Positions 21,368 to 34,221 of a stretch of DNA of 64,000 bases are shown piece after piece; position 1 is the stretch's first letter, and every line of letters starts with the position of its first letter. This DNA is from Geosiphon pyriformis. Its lineage: Eukaryota; Glomeromycota; Glomeromycetes; Archaeosporales; Geosiphonaceae. Location: contig JAAOMT010000741.1 of assembly GCA_016748015.1 (NCBI GenBank), positions 584,727 through 648,726 on the forward strand. The letters are read 5' to 3'. The translations under genes were made by a program, and so were the position numbers. Below the pieces are notes generated by a model, which searched no databases, had not been told where the DNA came from, and worked only from the letters and a program-made list of their open reading frames with translations.

Positions 21368-23592
21368 ATGGCAGCTGTTGAACCACACCAACAACCTCCT
21401 GCATCACCTTTCACATCTCCACTATCTCCTCCAATACTTTCACCTTCTTCACCGGCTGCCGCACGTTCTTCGTCACCGTCTGTGTTCGATGTTTTTCCGC
21501 TCGTATCAGAAAACCCTCCTGTCAGAGCACTTACCAGCTCTCAATATTACCTAATAAATGAGGCATATTATACCACACCACTTCCAAACGACATTTTGTT
21601 TCCATGGTTACATGGAGTTGATGGTAGTAATTATCAACAAAATCAATTTTTTGGCATAAGTAATTGTCAGGTTCCAGAGCATCGTGGCGTCACGGTAGTA
21701 CAAGCCGAGGAAGATAATACAAAAGCACAATTGGTTGGAACTGTTTTTCCAAGTGATATTCTAAATCCTCCATCTTCTGATGATCCAAATGAATTCAGAG
21801 GTTTTCTTAGGATACCCGATGGGGAAGGAATCAATCTACGAAATTTTAAAATTCAAGTGGCAAAATATGCTACACTTTGTGATATTGTCGTCTATGGAGA
21901 AAACGGATTATCCGAAAAAGTTATGCAAATCGCAAAACAAATATCTCGAGCCCAACAAGCATCTCGAGCCCAAAAAGCAACTCGACATCAAAGGACGAAC
22001 GAGATCCTTTATGAAACATTTGTGATAGTAGGTGAGATTATTAATCTAAATTATGTCCTTGATCTATCTATCCTGGCTGCTATCTAATAAAGTGAAATCT
22101 TAATCACAATTTTCATTCAAACTTGATCATATCATAATTTATACGATTTTCTTAGAGCCATTTTCCTTATTCGAAAAGGATTTTCCCGAACTTGTTGCTG
22201 TAGACTCTCAAGGAGCCATATGTAATAAAATTAACTTCTTAGAGCAAGAAAGAGAAGAAATGCGACTATTAACTGCTGCATCTGAAATATCGCACAATGT
22301 TTGGGTAAATACTGGCTCATCCATAATGATAAGCATTTAATTATTTGGTTATCAATATTAAATAATCAAATTTTATGAAAAATTTTAATAATAGCTAGGC
22401 AATTCACCCGATGTACCTGTGATCAATGAGAATAATCCAGCTGACTCAGCTATATCCTTGATCGATGATAACCCACATCAATTTTCCATTTGTGTAGAAT
22501 CACATGATATGGCAGAAATGCCTACTCGTGAAATCTTCGTAAGCGCGGTAGAGGCTCTTAATAGAGCGGTCCCTTCACCCCCATCAACGCCACGATCGTT
22601 ACTGACCGAACTGATACATCTGGACTGTGTTGCTTCTGGAGTGAATTGCAACACTCTAGCAACATTGGACGTTCTAGTTACAAAATTAATAGATCTTTGT
22701 GGGTTCATCTCAGAACAGGCTAATCTACACAATCGAAAAACTTTGATTCACTGTTTTGATGGATATACAGAAACTTCATTGTTGGCACTGACCTATCTCA
22801 TGTATCAAGAAAATCTGAAGCTTCCAGAAGCCTATCTTAAGCTTCAACAAACGCGTAGCTTTTTCGTATATCCTAATGATATCCCTACCTTGACTGCAAT
22901 TGAGAAACGCGTACACGGGAAAAAAGAATCAGAGCAAGACACCGCTACTAAAATGCACCCTTGGTTTTATTCTCCGCATTTCGAGGGAAGTTTTCCTAGT
23001 AGAGTTTTGCCATTTTTATATCTTGGCAATTTGAATCATGCATGTAATGCTAGCATGCTCAAGATTCTTGGGATCACGCATGTGCTCTCCGTTGGAGAGG
23101 ATGCCAGATTGAACCAGTGTGATTTCAAGGTTAAATTCTTGGACAATCTCTATGATGATGGGATTGACAGTCTATGGAGACATTTAGATGGATGTGTCAG
23201 TTTCATTGGTGAGTTACTGAACTTGATTGTTTTGATCTTGTAAACTTTCCCGTATGTGCTTTCATCAAATATATGAACTTTAACCTTTGGTAATCTTGAT
23301 TGAAAAAGAAAATGCTCGTGAAACAAAAGGGAATATTTTGATTCACTGCCGTGTTGGAGTGTCCAGATCAGCTACCATCACGATCGCCTACATAATGAAG
23401 CATTTGGGCAGGTCCCTCGTTTCGTCTTACTTATTTGTTCGCGCCAGACGTCTTAACGTAATCATTCAACCGAATCTCAAGTTCATGTACGAATTGTTGC
23501 AATATGAACAAAAACTGACTGGACGGATGGGAATCAGTTGGACAGGTCTTGCTAAAGAGGTTCACACTTTGAATATGTGTTACGTTGGCTAA
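21368..23592 (+). CDS. PPS1: PPS1-like dual-specificity protein phosphatase
   Basis: Protein phosphatase of the Tyr/Ser/Thr dual-specificity class. Exons 21368-22031, 22156-22304, 22395-23208 and 23309-23592 join in phase to 636 aa. The N terminus is Pro/Ser-rich. A first phosphatase-like region carries HCFDGYTETSLLALTYLM, keeping HC but lacking the Arg of the P-loop, so probably inactive. The C-terminal domain begins at YLGNLNHA and has the active-site loop HCRVGVSRSAT with Cys556 and Arg562 intact. This tandem arrangement, including HCFDGYTE, is characteristic of fungal PPS1. In yeast PPS1 is linked to DNA synthesis control; applying that here is inference. The stop is followed by AT-rich sequence; the gene looks complete. 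Confidence 0.9.
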
Positions 23593-24601
23593 AAGATTAT
23601 CGTAAATCGGAAAAATCGTTCGTCGGCTACTTCCCAGAGTATCATATCTGATAAAGTGGAAAGACACTAAATAAATAAATCCCAAATTTTTGTTTAATTC
23701 AAATTTAGTGGTTGGTTAATTTGTACTAACCTGTATATAAATTTTCCAATAGTAATCGATTCTGATCGCATAATATCATTTATTATGAATCCCTTGGTTA
23801 TCCAATCCGATGTCTTAACCTTTCTTAACTCATTTCAATTTTTATACTCACCCTTTTTTTTTCATGTTTTGCTCTTTCCTTTCCATCCGAAATATTTAAT
23901 AGGTTGTTTAATTTTGATACAAAAACAACCTTTCACTTATACAAACCTACATACTTTTGTTTCGAAACACAAAAAAAAGAAAAAATTGAAGGAAAGTTTT
24001 AGATAATTGTTTCTGTAATGAGTGAAAATAATAAGTTGGTAGATTCAGATATTGTTTCTTAGTCATAATATTTTACATTACATATAAGTAATTGCTTTAT
24101 TAAATCTTTGTGTTTTAAGAGATTATTCATGTATTTGAAAATGAAAACCATATGATTGATGTCTTAAAAGCCAATTTTATTTACATTTTAGGAAAAATAA
24201 TAATATATAAAAGTATAAAAAATACCAAAATTAATAAAAATTATATTGTTATGATTGATTTAAGTAATTAATATATATGATAAGTATATAATCTGTATTT
24301 AATTTAAAATACTTAGTTATTATATTATATTAAATAACAATTAAGTCTTACTTATAAAAAAAACTTAAGTTAAAATTTTTATAATATAATTAAATTTAAT
24401 TAAGCCAAAATATATAATATATAAATTAATTATAATTTAAATTAATATAATAAATAGTTTATATTTATATTGTATATATTTTATTTTAGTAAATTATAAT
24501 TAAATTAGATTTATATAAGCAAAATTTTTTTATATTAATAATAATTTATTAAAATAGTATTTTTAATATAAATTTATATATTTTATATTATGAATTATTA
24601 A
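23593..24601. other. AT-rich spacer before LINE copy A
   Basis: The first 400 bp is the phosphatase 3' flank with a short Phe-rich chance ORF at 23785-24006. From about 24170 it is nearly pure A and T up to the LINE 5' end. No gene seen. Confidence 0.6.
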
Positions 24602-27600
24602 AAAAAAAACTTCTTTCTCTCTTATATCTCAAATTTTCCAAAGAACATAATTTTGATAAAAAAGTTTTTTATTTTTTCTTGTTGTCTTTGTCAATATTTT
24701 TTATCTTAATAACTTTTTTGTTATAAACTTGAAAGCTGTTTTAAGTAACAATATATATAAAAAAAAAGCACCCAAAAAGGCTTTTTATAATCTTGTTAAT
24801 GGTTTTTTTTTTCAAAAGAAGAAAGTTTTTTTTGGTAATATCAAATACTCTAATAATAAAAAAAACATTTCTTTGGTCAAATTTGGTTCTAATAATAATA
24901 TGTTTTTAAATATAGATGGTAATTTTAATGATAGTAAATATAATAGATCTGTACTTAGTATTAATAGTAGTTCTTTTCTTAATTTAACTGCTATTATTTT
25001 TAAGGTTAGAAAAGTGGCTTTTGCTGTGATTTTTGGCTTTTTTCTTGGTTTTTTTAATTTTAATATAAATAAAAAAGTCAAACCTCTCTTACTTCCTCTT
25101 AGTTTTTCTTTAAACAGAAAATAGATTGACTTTAAGATTACCAAAATTTAAATAAAAGTACTTATCAAAAAAATTTTTGTTTTGGACATTAATTTCTCAG
25201 TTATGGAAAACAAGTCAGCAATACTAAAGACTCAAATAATCAGAAAACTATTTTTAACAATTAATGATTTTGGGAGGACCATTACTTCTTCAAAATTTAT
25301 AGAAATTATCTGATTAATATTTATATCTAATAAAAGTTTAAAAAAACTGTATCATTAGCTGAAAATAAAAGAATCATTGTAAACAATAATGTCAAAAGAC
25401 AAAAAATTTGTTCAGATTAGACTGTTTTTATTAAAAATTTTCATAGATACACCAAAAAAAATAATCATCATAGTTTTTTCTAAGTTTAATTAAGTAATGT
25501 CAATTTAATTATAATTAATTAAGATATGGCAGAAAACTATAATGAAATTGACTGAATCAAATTAAATTGATTAATTGGCAGTAAAATGGTTATTTTTTAT
25601 CAGAAAAAATTTAATACATGTAATAAAAGCTGTGAAAAATTGTAAAATCTGAATGTTAAAAGATTAGTTTAAGGCACTTTTGTTTATTTTGTCTGTAAAA
25701 ACAACTGTCCATAATTTTGGTATTCTATTAGAAAAAACTAGTAAAAAAACTTGTATCATAAATTATTTATTTAATATTGGAAATTGAATTTATTATATAG
25801 TAATTGGCTTTGAATTAAAAAAAAATTGGATTTAGCTTTTTACATAGAATCTATTTTGAATAGTGTTAAGTTTTCTTGGACTAGAATGAATCTGATTTGT
25901 TGTCAGAAATATAGGCATTTTAAACATTTAGCTTTAAAGTGTAATACATCAGGTGTTTGTGTCTTGCTTTCTAAGAAAACATATAAAAAAATTGCTTTAA
26001 AAGAAAATTGTTTTTAGCTGGCTAGGTTATACACTAAAAAAAGTTATTTCTTATTTTGTTGCTTTTGGTGGCAAATCATAAGTGCAAATGGTTTTACTGG
26101 CTGCTTTATTTGATAATACTTGTTTTGATTCTGGTTTTGAATCTTTTTTTTTTAGTATATCACATGTAAAAGAAAGTCTTGTAGTTATTCAAGATAATTT
26201 GTCTATTAATATTTAATTGGCTTTTTTAGAATGTTTTTTAGAGCTTTTAACTAATTAAGTATTAGGTATTATCTGTAAATTAAGCATGGTAGATTTAATA
26301 TCTTTGGTATTTATTTTTCAATTTCAATTTCTACAGTGTTTGTTTTTTCAAATTCAAAATTGAATGTGAATATGGTTTTAAATAACCCACTTGTGTCATT
26401 CATCTTCTCTTTTTTAGTTATAAATAATATAATTTTAGATTTGGGTTTGAGTAAATTTAAAGTTCTGACCACCAAAATAGATAGATTAGAATCTAAAATA
26501 GTGGCTTTTAAAGTTTCTGTTAATTTAGTTTTAACAAAATTAGATCAGTTGTGTACTGGCTTGAGTTCTTTGGTGTTCTTTTTATCTTAATAAGTAATTT
26601 GGTTTGAAAATTTGCTATGTGCAATATTTGAGATATCAATGTTTTCACCAAGCAAAAAGACATTGTTTATTAGCATATAAAATTAGAAAATATAGTTTCA
26701 ATTATTATAAAAACAAAATTAAGATCTAATATTAGGTTATAAATTATAAATAAGTTTGATGGAGTTAGAATTTTTACTTTTGATCTGGATGTATATTTTC
26801 TTGGTACTGGTATAATCATAATTATGAATAATTTTTTGGCTCAACATATTTCAAAAATAAATAAAATTCTGGGTTATTTAATTTCAATATGTTTTTTGTT
26901 TAAAAACAAGCTTTTAATTACAATTTTGAGTTTATATGCTAGAACATCTGCTAGTATATAATTTGGTCAAGCTTTTAATATTAATTCTATTATTTTCAAA
27001 GCTGTTAATTCTAACTCTTTTGTGATTCTAGACAGCAATTTCAATAAAGATGATTCTAAAAAAAGTGCAAACTTAAGAAAATATTTGGATAGAGATCTGG
27101 TTAATTTATTTAAAAAACATTCTTTGATAAAATTTCCTACTTAGAATAATTTTAAAAGAGCCAAAAAAATTATTAATTACATTTTTGTTAATGAAAATTT
27201 GTCATCAACAATTATAATATATAAGATTAGTAATGTTTTTGAATTTTTTTGTTACAAATTATAAAGCAATTGTGATTTTAGTTGGTCTAAAAAATTTTTT
27301 AAATACATATCTAAATAGTATTCACAAGCAAGCAAACAAAGATCACTGAAAGTTTAATATTAAGAGTACAGATAATGCTAAATAAATCTGTTTTAAGAAA
27401 TGTGTTTTAGTTGAGTTGTTATTAACAGTGAATAAGTTTGTAAATACAAAAGCTCTTGATAAGTTGAATAATATATAAAAAAGTTTAAAAAGAGTAATAA
27501 TGAGTTTAGTAAATATTATTTTCTCTAAACTTTAATACAATAAGTTTAAATGTCCAAAAAATAAGCAATCATTAAAATTTTTTGGATTAAAATTACTGAT

Positions 27601-28906
27601 TGCCAGGATTATAAAAGAACTAAACACAGACAAAAAATCTGAATTTAATTATCTTTTTACAAAATAATTAATAATAGAAAACAATAAAACTTTCAAGATT
27701 GTATCTATAGTTTAAGATAATATAAATTCAGCAAATGTTATTAAACAATTATTATTGGTCAAAAAAAAATATAAAATATCAAAGTACTATAAATTAAAAG
27801 TTGCTAAGAATATAGCCATCAAAAAAACAATTAAAAAATGAATAGAAAACTTCAGTTCTAACAAAAAAAACATGATTAAAAGTGTTTTAAATTGAATTTT
27901 TTATAAGGTAGTTTTGAACTATTTGGTAATTGGAAAGAACTTAATTCTAAAACCAGAAAAGGTAAAGTTCAAAGTTAATAAAATCATAATAAATTGGATA
28001 AAAAAACACAAAATGCTTCCAATGTTGTCTATTACTTGGTTTAAACAATATATATCATTAAATTATATAAGAAAAAATACTTTTTTTAAGATTATAAACA
28101 AAATTAATATACATAAGCTAGTTATAATAATTGATGGCCTGTCTAATAATAAAGCAGTTGATTTATTGAACATATCAAATAAACTTTAGAAGCATTATAA
28201 TAATGCAATATTAGACTATTTGTTAAGTTTATTTAGTAATTAATAAAATTTTGATATTTTGGAAAAAAGTGTGAATTTAATGATTTCTAAACCATAAAAT
28301 TAAAAAAACATCTTAACAAATACACAGTCTATTGTACTTATTGAAATGGCTAGAAAAATACTATTTAAAATTTTGTCAAACTGTATTTTATTTGCTTGTA
28401 TTAGACATAATATTTTTTATGGTAATAACTTCTTAGTTTTAAAAAACATCTTAATTTAATTTTCTGTGCTTATAGTTGGATTAATAATAAAAGATGCTTT
28501 AAAAAAGAGTCAAAAAGTTTTGCTAGTTTTGTAAAACATATATAAAGTCTATAACTCTATTGGATAGTAACACTTAAAAACTAGTTTAAAACATATAAAA
28601 ATATGTAATAGATTTATTAAGTTTTTTGGAATTATATATTTAAACAGATTTAACAGAGTAATAATTAATTTTGGTTTTTTGAATAGATATAAGATACAGA
28701 ATAAACTGAATTAGAGTAAAGTTTTTTCATCACTCTTGTAAAGAATTTTTTATGATTCTTTGTTATGCAAGATCAAGAGACAGAAGCATTTGTATGAATA
28801 CAGAATTAATATAAACTTTATAGCAAAACAGACAGAATAGAGATAAATAAAAACAAATCTTTATTTTTTGTAACAGATAAATTTGTTGATAATATAATTT
28901 GGATAG

Positions 28907-29866
28907 TATTACTCATAAAAAAAGAATACAAAAAAAATAGTAGGAAAAACAAATAAGAAAAATAGACTAATAAAAGAATAGTATTTAATACATAAGCACA
29001 TTGCTTAGCAATATAAAGTATTGTTAGAGAATTATGGCACATTGCTCAACAATGTGCACATTGCTAGAAATTACAGACACATTGCTCAGCAATATAAGCA
29101 TTGTTTAAGAAATTATAGCATATTGCTTATGAATATGTAGAATCTTATATAACATAAATTATATATATATAATGAGAATATTAAAAGCAGAAAAAGTAAT
29201 TCAAAGAGAATTCAAGAATTTCTGAAGAATTCAATAAAGTTTTATTAATTTAGAACAATTCCCTTTCTTTTCTATTTATTAACTCTAATTTTAAGAATAG
29301 TTGCTATTAACTAAAATAGAATTATATAAATAAAATATTTCTTCAATTCTTCAAATCCATATTATTGTCATTTGTTTGAAAATCTAATTACTCTTTTATT
29401 TATCAATACTTTATGTTAATAAAATCTAATCCTTAATTACACTGGACCAATAGCTTTTGATTACAGCTATTAACAAGATACTAACTTTTTATTGTTTTGG
29501 CTTATTTTCTTTATCTCTTTTTATTTTTTATTTTTTCTTTTCTTTATTGTTTACTCATTAATTAATATGTGAAAGTACTAACATCAGGATATAGCATTGG
29601 TAAAAAATCCAAGAATAAGAGTAGACACTTGTAATTAAGAATAGCTTACCAGAAGATTGCTGGTCACCAAGCCAAAAAAAAATTGATGAAATTGCAATTC
29701 TGGAAAGTGACAGATAAAAACAACACTTGAATCTCTGTTTATTATACAAAAAACTCAAAACCTTTAAATCATCAAAACCTTCAAATAATACCAATTGTAT
29801 TAGCTATTAAACACCAAGTTATGGATTTGTTATTTGATTTGAGACCCCAAATAATTACTTGTAACA
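28907..29866. mobile_element. Solo LTR 1 nested in LINE copy A
   Basis: A 960-bp insertion beginning TATTACTCAT (probably a mutated TGTTAC) and ending TTGTAACA, flanked by the 4-bp duplication ATAG (28903-28906 and 29867-29870). Removing it plus one ATAG realigns the LINE base for base with LINE copy C near 62015-62040. The 5' third has short repeats of the kind CACATTGCTCAGCAAT. No internal coding region, so it is a solo LTR. Confidence 0.82.
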
Positions 29867-30879
29867 ATAGAAAATAGTCAGGCTTTAACACAATATATTT
29901 TGAATATTACTAGTAAATTTTTTGAGATTAATAATATTTCTATCAATAATAACAAGACTGATGATTTTTATCAATCAAAAAGTCATAAATACTTTTTTGT
30001 ACATTAATAGTTGGCCAATTTCTATAGCTAGATAAAATGAATCTTACAAATATTTATATATTTTTTTTATTAACAGAGGACTTGTTTAAGCTTAATTTTG
30101 CCAAAACACATTTATATGTTAAGTTTTTTTCTAACTTAATTCTCAAAAAAACATTTTCTAATAAACAATTTTTTATTTGATTTTATTAATTTTATAATCT
30201 ATTATTAGTTATTAAACACAGTTTTGTATTTAAAAGTATATGTCAAAAGTGAGATATTATGTTGAAAAAAATGTTAAAATTTAAAACCAATTTGTCAAAA
30301 AATTTTTTTAACAAGATTTTATATTATTCTACTCTTTATAAACTAAAAAAATTTGAGCAAATACAGACAAAAGACAAAATTGCTTCTCTAATTGGGTTTT
30401 TTAATATGTTTGGAATCCTTAACTAGTTGTTTAAATATTGTTTTTTGGATTTGCAAGTTCTGAAATAGACTTTAATAAATTTTTTGTAGTATTTTATTAG
30501 ATTAAGAATCAGTTTTGTAAATAATTTTTTGGCAGATATTATTAAAGTTTTGCTAAATAACAAGGTTTTTTTAGCCAACAACTTGCCTAATATGTTTTAT
30601 AGTACAAGTTATTTTTTTATGTCTAAAATTTTAAAAAACTTCTTGTATTATAATGTGATTTCTTTTTTGAAGTGCTTTGGTATTGTCTTTAATAACAAAT
30701 TTTTAGATAAATATGATTTAATTGTGAGTTGGAAGATTTTTCATCATTAAAAAAAATTGAATTTTAAAGATTTAGTACTTTTTTGGTTTAAGAAAACTTT
30801 AATCTATATAAATAATTACCTAATGTTATTCATAGAAATTAGAAATTATAATAAGTAGATAAAATAAACAATCAGAAAT

Positions 30880-31611
30880 AATTATAGTAAAAAAAAAATT
30901 CTAAAATTTTTCTTAAAAAATTGCAAGATTCCAAAATTCCAGAATTCCAAGATTCTTTTTAAAAGAATTAAAAAATTTCAAAAAATCTTATATAATACGA
31001 ATTATATATATATAGTGAAAGTATTAAAAGCAAAAAAAACAAACAATTTAATTCAGAACAACAATTTTTTCTCTTTAAAAGATAATTTTCTATAACTTGA
31101 AATGAAATTATACTTATATTAATAAACCATTTATTATTACTTGAATAAAAAAATATTAATCTATTTTATATTATCAACACTTTATATTGATAAAAGTGAA
31201 TACTTAATTACATTAAACCAATAGCTCTTAATTATGGCTATTAATGGAATACTAATTTTTTATTTTTTTTTTATTTTTGTATTTTGTTTTCTTTATTGTT
31301 TACTAATTAATTAAGAAATTAAGTACTAAATAATTGATGTCAAAAATAGCCTGGTAAAAAACCCAGAAACAAAAGTAAAAAACTTAAAAATAGCTTACCA
31401 AAAGAGCACAACTGTCAGAATAAACTGGTTATTATGCAAAAAAAAATTTTACAAAAGAAACTATTAAATTAAATTTTTGCTTATTATATAAAAAACTTAA
31501 CCAAAATCTTTAGACTTCAAAACCTTCAAAAATTATCAATATTCCTAATTATTAAGCACTAAGTTATGAGTTTGTTATTTGTTTTAACATCTCAAATAAT
31601 TACTTGTAATA
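30880..31611. mobile_element. Solo LTR 2 nested in LINE copy A
   Basis: From about 30980 to 31611 it follows solo LTR 1 (29140-29866) in order, including ATTATATATATATA, GCTATTAA, TTCTTTATTGTTTACT, AGCTTACCA and the end AATAATTACTTGTAA. The terminus reads TAATA where solo LTR 1 has TAACA, a CpA to TpA change. The 5' boundary is approximate. LINE sequence lies on both sides, so it is an independent insertion, not a partner LTR. Confidence 0.7.
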
Positions 31612-32970
31612 TCAATTAGAATTGGTGATATTATTTTTGTTTTTAGCTGCTTGAATGTTATTTATTTAGAGAGTTTTTCAGATATTTAAGAGCATTTACA
31701 CAGACTATAAACTGATGTTTTTAATGTTTACATAAATAAATTTTTAAAGCTATTGGGTATTACAAAGATTGCTAGTAGAATAGTGGCTTATCTTTCTAAT
31801 ATTGGAATGAATATAAGTGTTGAAGTATATAAATTGCTATTTTTTATATTAACAGAACTTCAGGCAATTATTTTAACATTGAAATGTATACTTTTATCTT
31901 GTTTAATAGTTATATACATAAACAGTTAAGTGGTTTTAAATATATGTGTTTTAAAATTCAAGTTTTATTTGCCAAATTTTCAAAACAAATACTAAATAGA
32001 AAGACATTATATAACTAATTTGGTCAAAACCAAGAATATTTTGATTAAATAAGTAAAAATTAAAAGTCATTTGAGAAACAATGATAATAATAAAACTAAT
32101 ATTCTTGTATATGATGTGGTGCATTCAGGTTTTGTTTTTTTTAAGAGAATTCATAAAAAGTATATAATGGCTAATAGCCAGATAATATTAAGAAATGTCT
32201 GCTATTTTATTTGGAATATTTATCAAACTGTTTATCATGCTCAATAAAAGACTGGTTCAGACATTAAAGTCATGAATAAGACAATAATTAGTAATATTAA
32301 TTAGACTACTATTGTTAAAGTTTGGTATCTAAATTTGTATATGCTTTCAAAGTTCATAAACAAAATTTTGTCTGTCTTATATACATATTTAATAAAAACA
32401 GTTCACAAGAAACTGTTTGTTGCTATTAAAAAAAGACTTTATAACAAAAATTATCTTGGAGTTTTGTGTTTAATATGTGGTAATATTGAATTATTTGATT
32501 ATGTTTTTATTTGTTTAAGAGAAACTGAAACATACTTTAAGATTTTATTGAACTATATTAATTTATAAAAGTTTTTAAAAGTTGAATGTTCTTTGCTATT
32601 ATTTCCAGTGTTATGTATTTTTTTTTCTGAAATATCAGATATTGGTATTTATGTGGTTTTATGTAAAAATTTTGTTTTTAAGAATTGAATAGATTAGACA
32701 ATTTTAATTTTTAGCAATAAGAAAAGAGTTGTGTTAACAGTAATCAACTTTGCTCAACATTTGGCTAAAAAACATTAGAGTAAGCTATAACTATTAAGAA
32801 CAAAATTCAAGATAAATATAGAAAAAAATGGCATAGTTAATGAAATAAAATTAATTTCTGCTCTTTCTTGTAATGTATTTAATTGTTTATTAACAAAAGT
32901 TGTTTATCTGCTTTGTATTATTAAGTTTTTTGCTGTAAGTTTTAGTTTGTATAAAACTTGTTATTTTTTT

Positions 32971-33517
32971 TAAATATTTATAACAGTACAAGAGTATATA
33001 TAAATATATAATATTGTCTTAATTGGTCTAAATGACTAATTACATATAGTAAATATGTAAATCATATTTGGTTAAATTTACTTAGTTTGTTTTTGTATAT
33101 TAGATAATATTTAGACTATACTTATTAAATAATAATATTAAAAAATTATTAAATATTTTAAAATTATTTGCAAATTTATTTATTTTAATAAAAGTTTAAA
33201 TATTATATTTTAAAAAATTAAATTAAAATTTTTTTATTGTTTAATTAAATATATTTTAATTGTTATTTATAAACATAAAATAAAAATATTTTGTAATAAA
33301 TATAGTTTATGTTTTATTTATATATAACTAGTTATTTAAATTAATTATTAATAAACCAAATAACTTGAATAATTTAATTTAAAGACAATTTTAATGTTTA
33401 AATTACTATTATATAAAATTTTTAATACTTTGAGTTTTGTTTTAAATTTAATAAATATTAAACAAATAATTAATTAATATAATATTTTTGAATTTTAATA
33501 ATATATATTATATTTTT

Positions 33518-33549
<32 letters not shown>

Positions 33550-34221
33550 GTTTTTTAAAGTTTTCAATTTTAAAATCCAATTTTTATAATAAATTTTATT
33601 AATTTTGTATTGAATTAAAATACATAATTTAATTAATATTAAAATTTCAAAAAAACAAATTGAATTCTTTAATTTTATTGTTTTTTAATAAGATCTGCAC
33701 ATAAAATTGAATATTATAAAATTATGCTTAAAAAATATTTTGTGTACAAAATTCAAATTAAATAAATTTATGCTTTATTAAGTATGGTCCAATAAATTTA
33801 ATTATTTATAAATCAAGATAATATATTTTATAACAAAATTTCAAAATATTCTTAATGTTAAAACAATAATATTTAATAATTAAAACAAATGAATTAATTT
33901 TTAATATATAATTTATTTTTAAACAAATATCTAAACAATTATACGAATAACATTTTTTATAATTCAAACTAGAAATCAAATATGTAAAGCATTGAATGTT
34001 TAAAGTTGAGTTTAAATTAAGCAAGATTTTAAATAAAAGTTTTTGTTATTTTAACTTAGCTGTTATGTGTCAATCTCCTCTTATCAAATAACTTGATTAA
34101 AAGATCAGCTATTTTACGTCATCCGGTTTTCAAATCATTGATAAAAAGGACCCAAACTGGATACAGATTTTACGTAATACCTTAAACTGCAAGAAATATC
34201 AACGTTTATTTCTTGGACAAA
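32971..34221. repeat. AT-rich low-complexity block with (AAT)n
   Basis: Nearly pure A/T up to about 34030, with an AAT/TAA microsatellite at about 33522-33550. The last 190 bp, of normal composition, should contain the promoter and leader of the AAGAB-like gene. No gene. Confidence 0.6.

Larger units (their letters stand above)
24602..32970 (+). mobile_element. LINE copy A (Tad-like non-LTR), heavily AT-mutated, with nested solo LTRs
   Basis: The 5' end (AACTTCTTTCTCT at about 24610) matches the starts of the LINEs at 57771 and, inverted, at 55058. Corresponding segments can be followed by eye: the ORF1/ORF2 junction at 26600-26720 with the one at 57640-57750, the endonuclease near 26760-27200, the RT region near 28740-28905 resuming at 29871, RNase H remnants at 31690-31930 and the C-terminal cysteine segment at 32335-32568 (VLCLICGNIELFDYVF). 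Every frame has many stops and composition is strongly shifted to A+T. The RT site reads FVDN at 28882-28893. Two solo LTRs interrupt it. Subtracting them leaves about 6.7 kb, the length of LINE copy B. A relic, not coding. Confidence 0.82.

Noticed and set aside
24729-25144. Lys/Asn-rich overlapping ORFs on both strands
   Set aside because: They lie in the AT-mutated ORF1 of LINE copy A; composition explains the open frames.
28980-29110. Short CACATTGCTCAGCAAT-type repeats as a CRISPR-like array
   Set aside because: Repeats are short, imperfect and lack uniform unique spacers; they lie in a eukaryotic solo LTR.
29140-31611. The two similar LTR-like segments as a pair bounding one element
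   Set aside because: The sequence between them (29871-30880) continues LINE copy A, and solo LTR 1 has its own 4-bp duplication.
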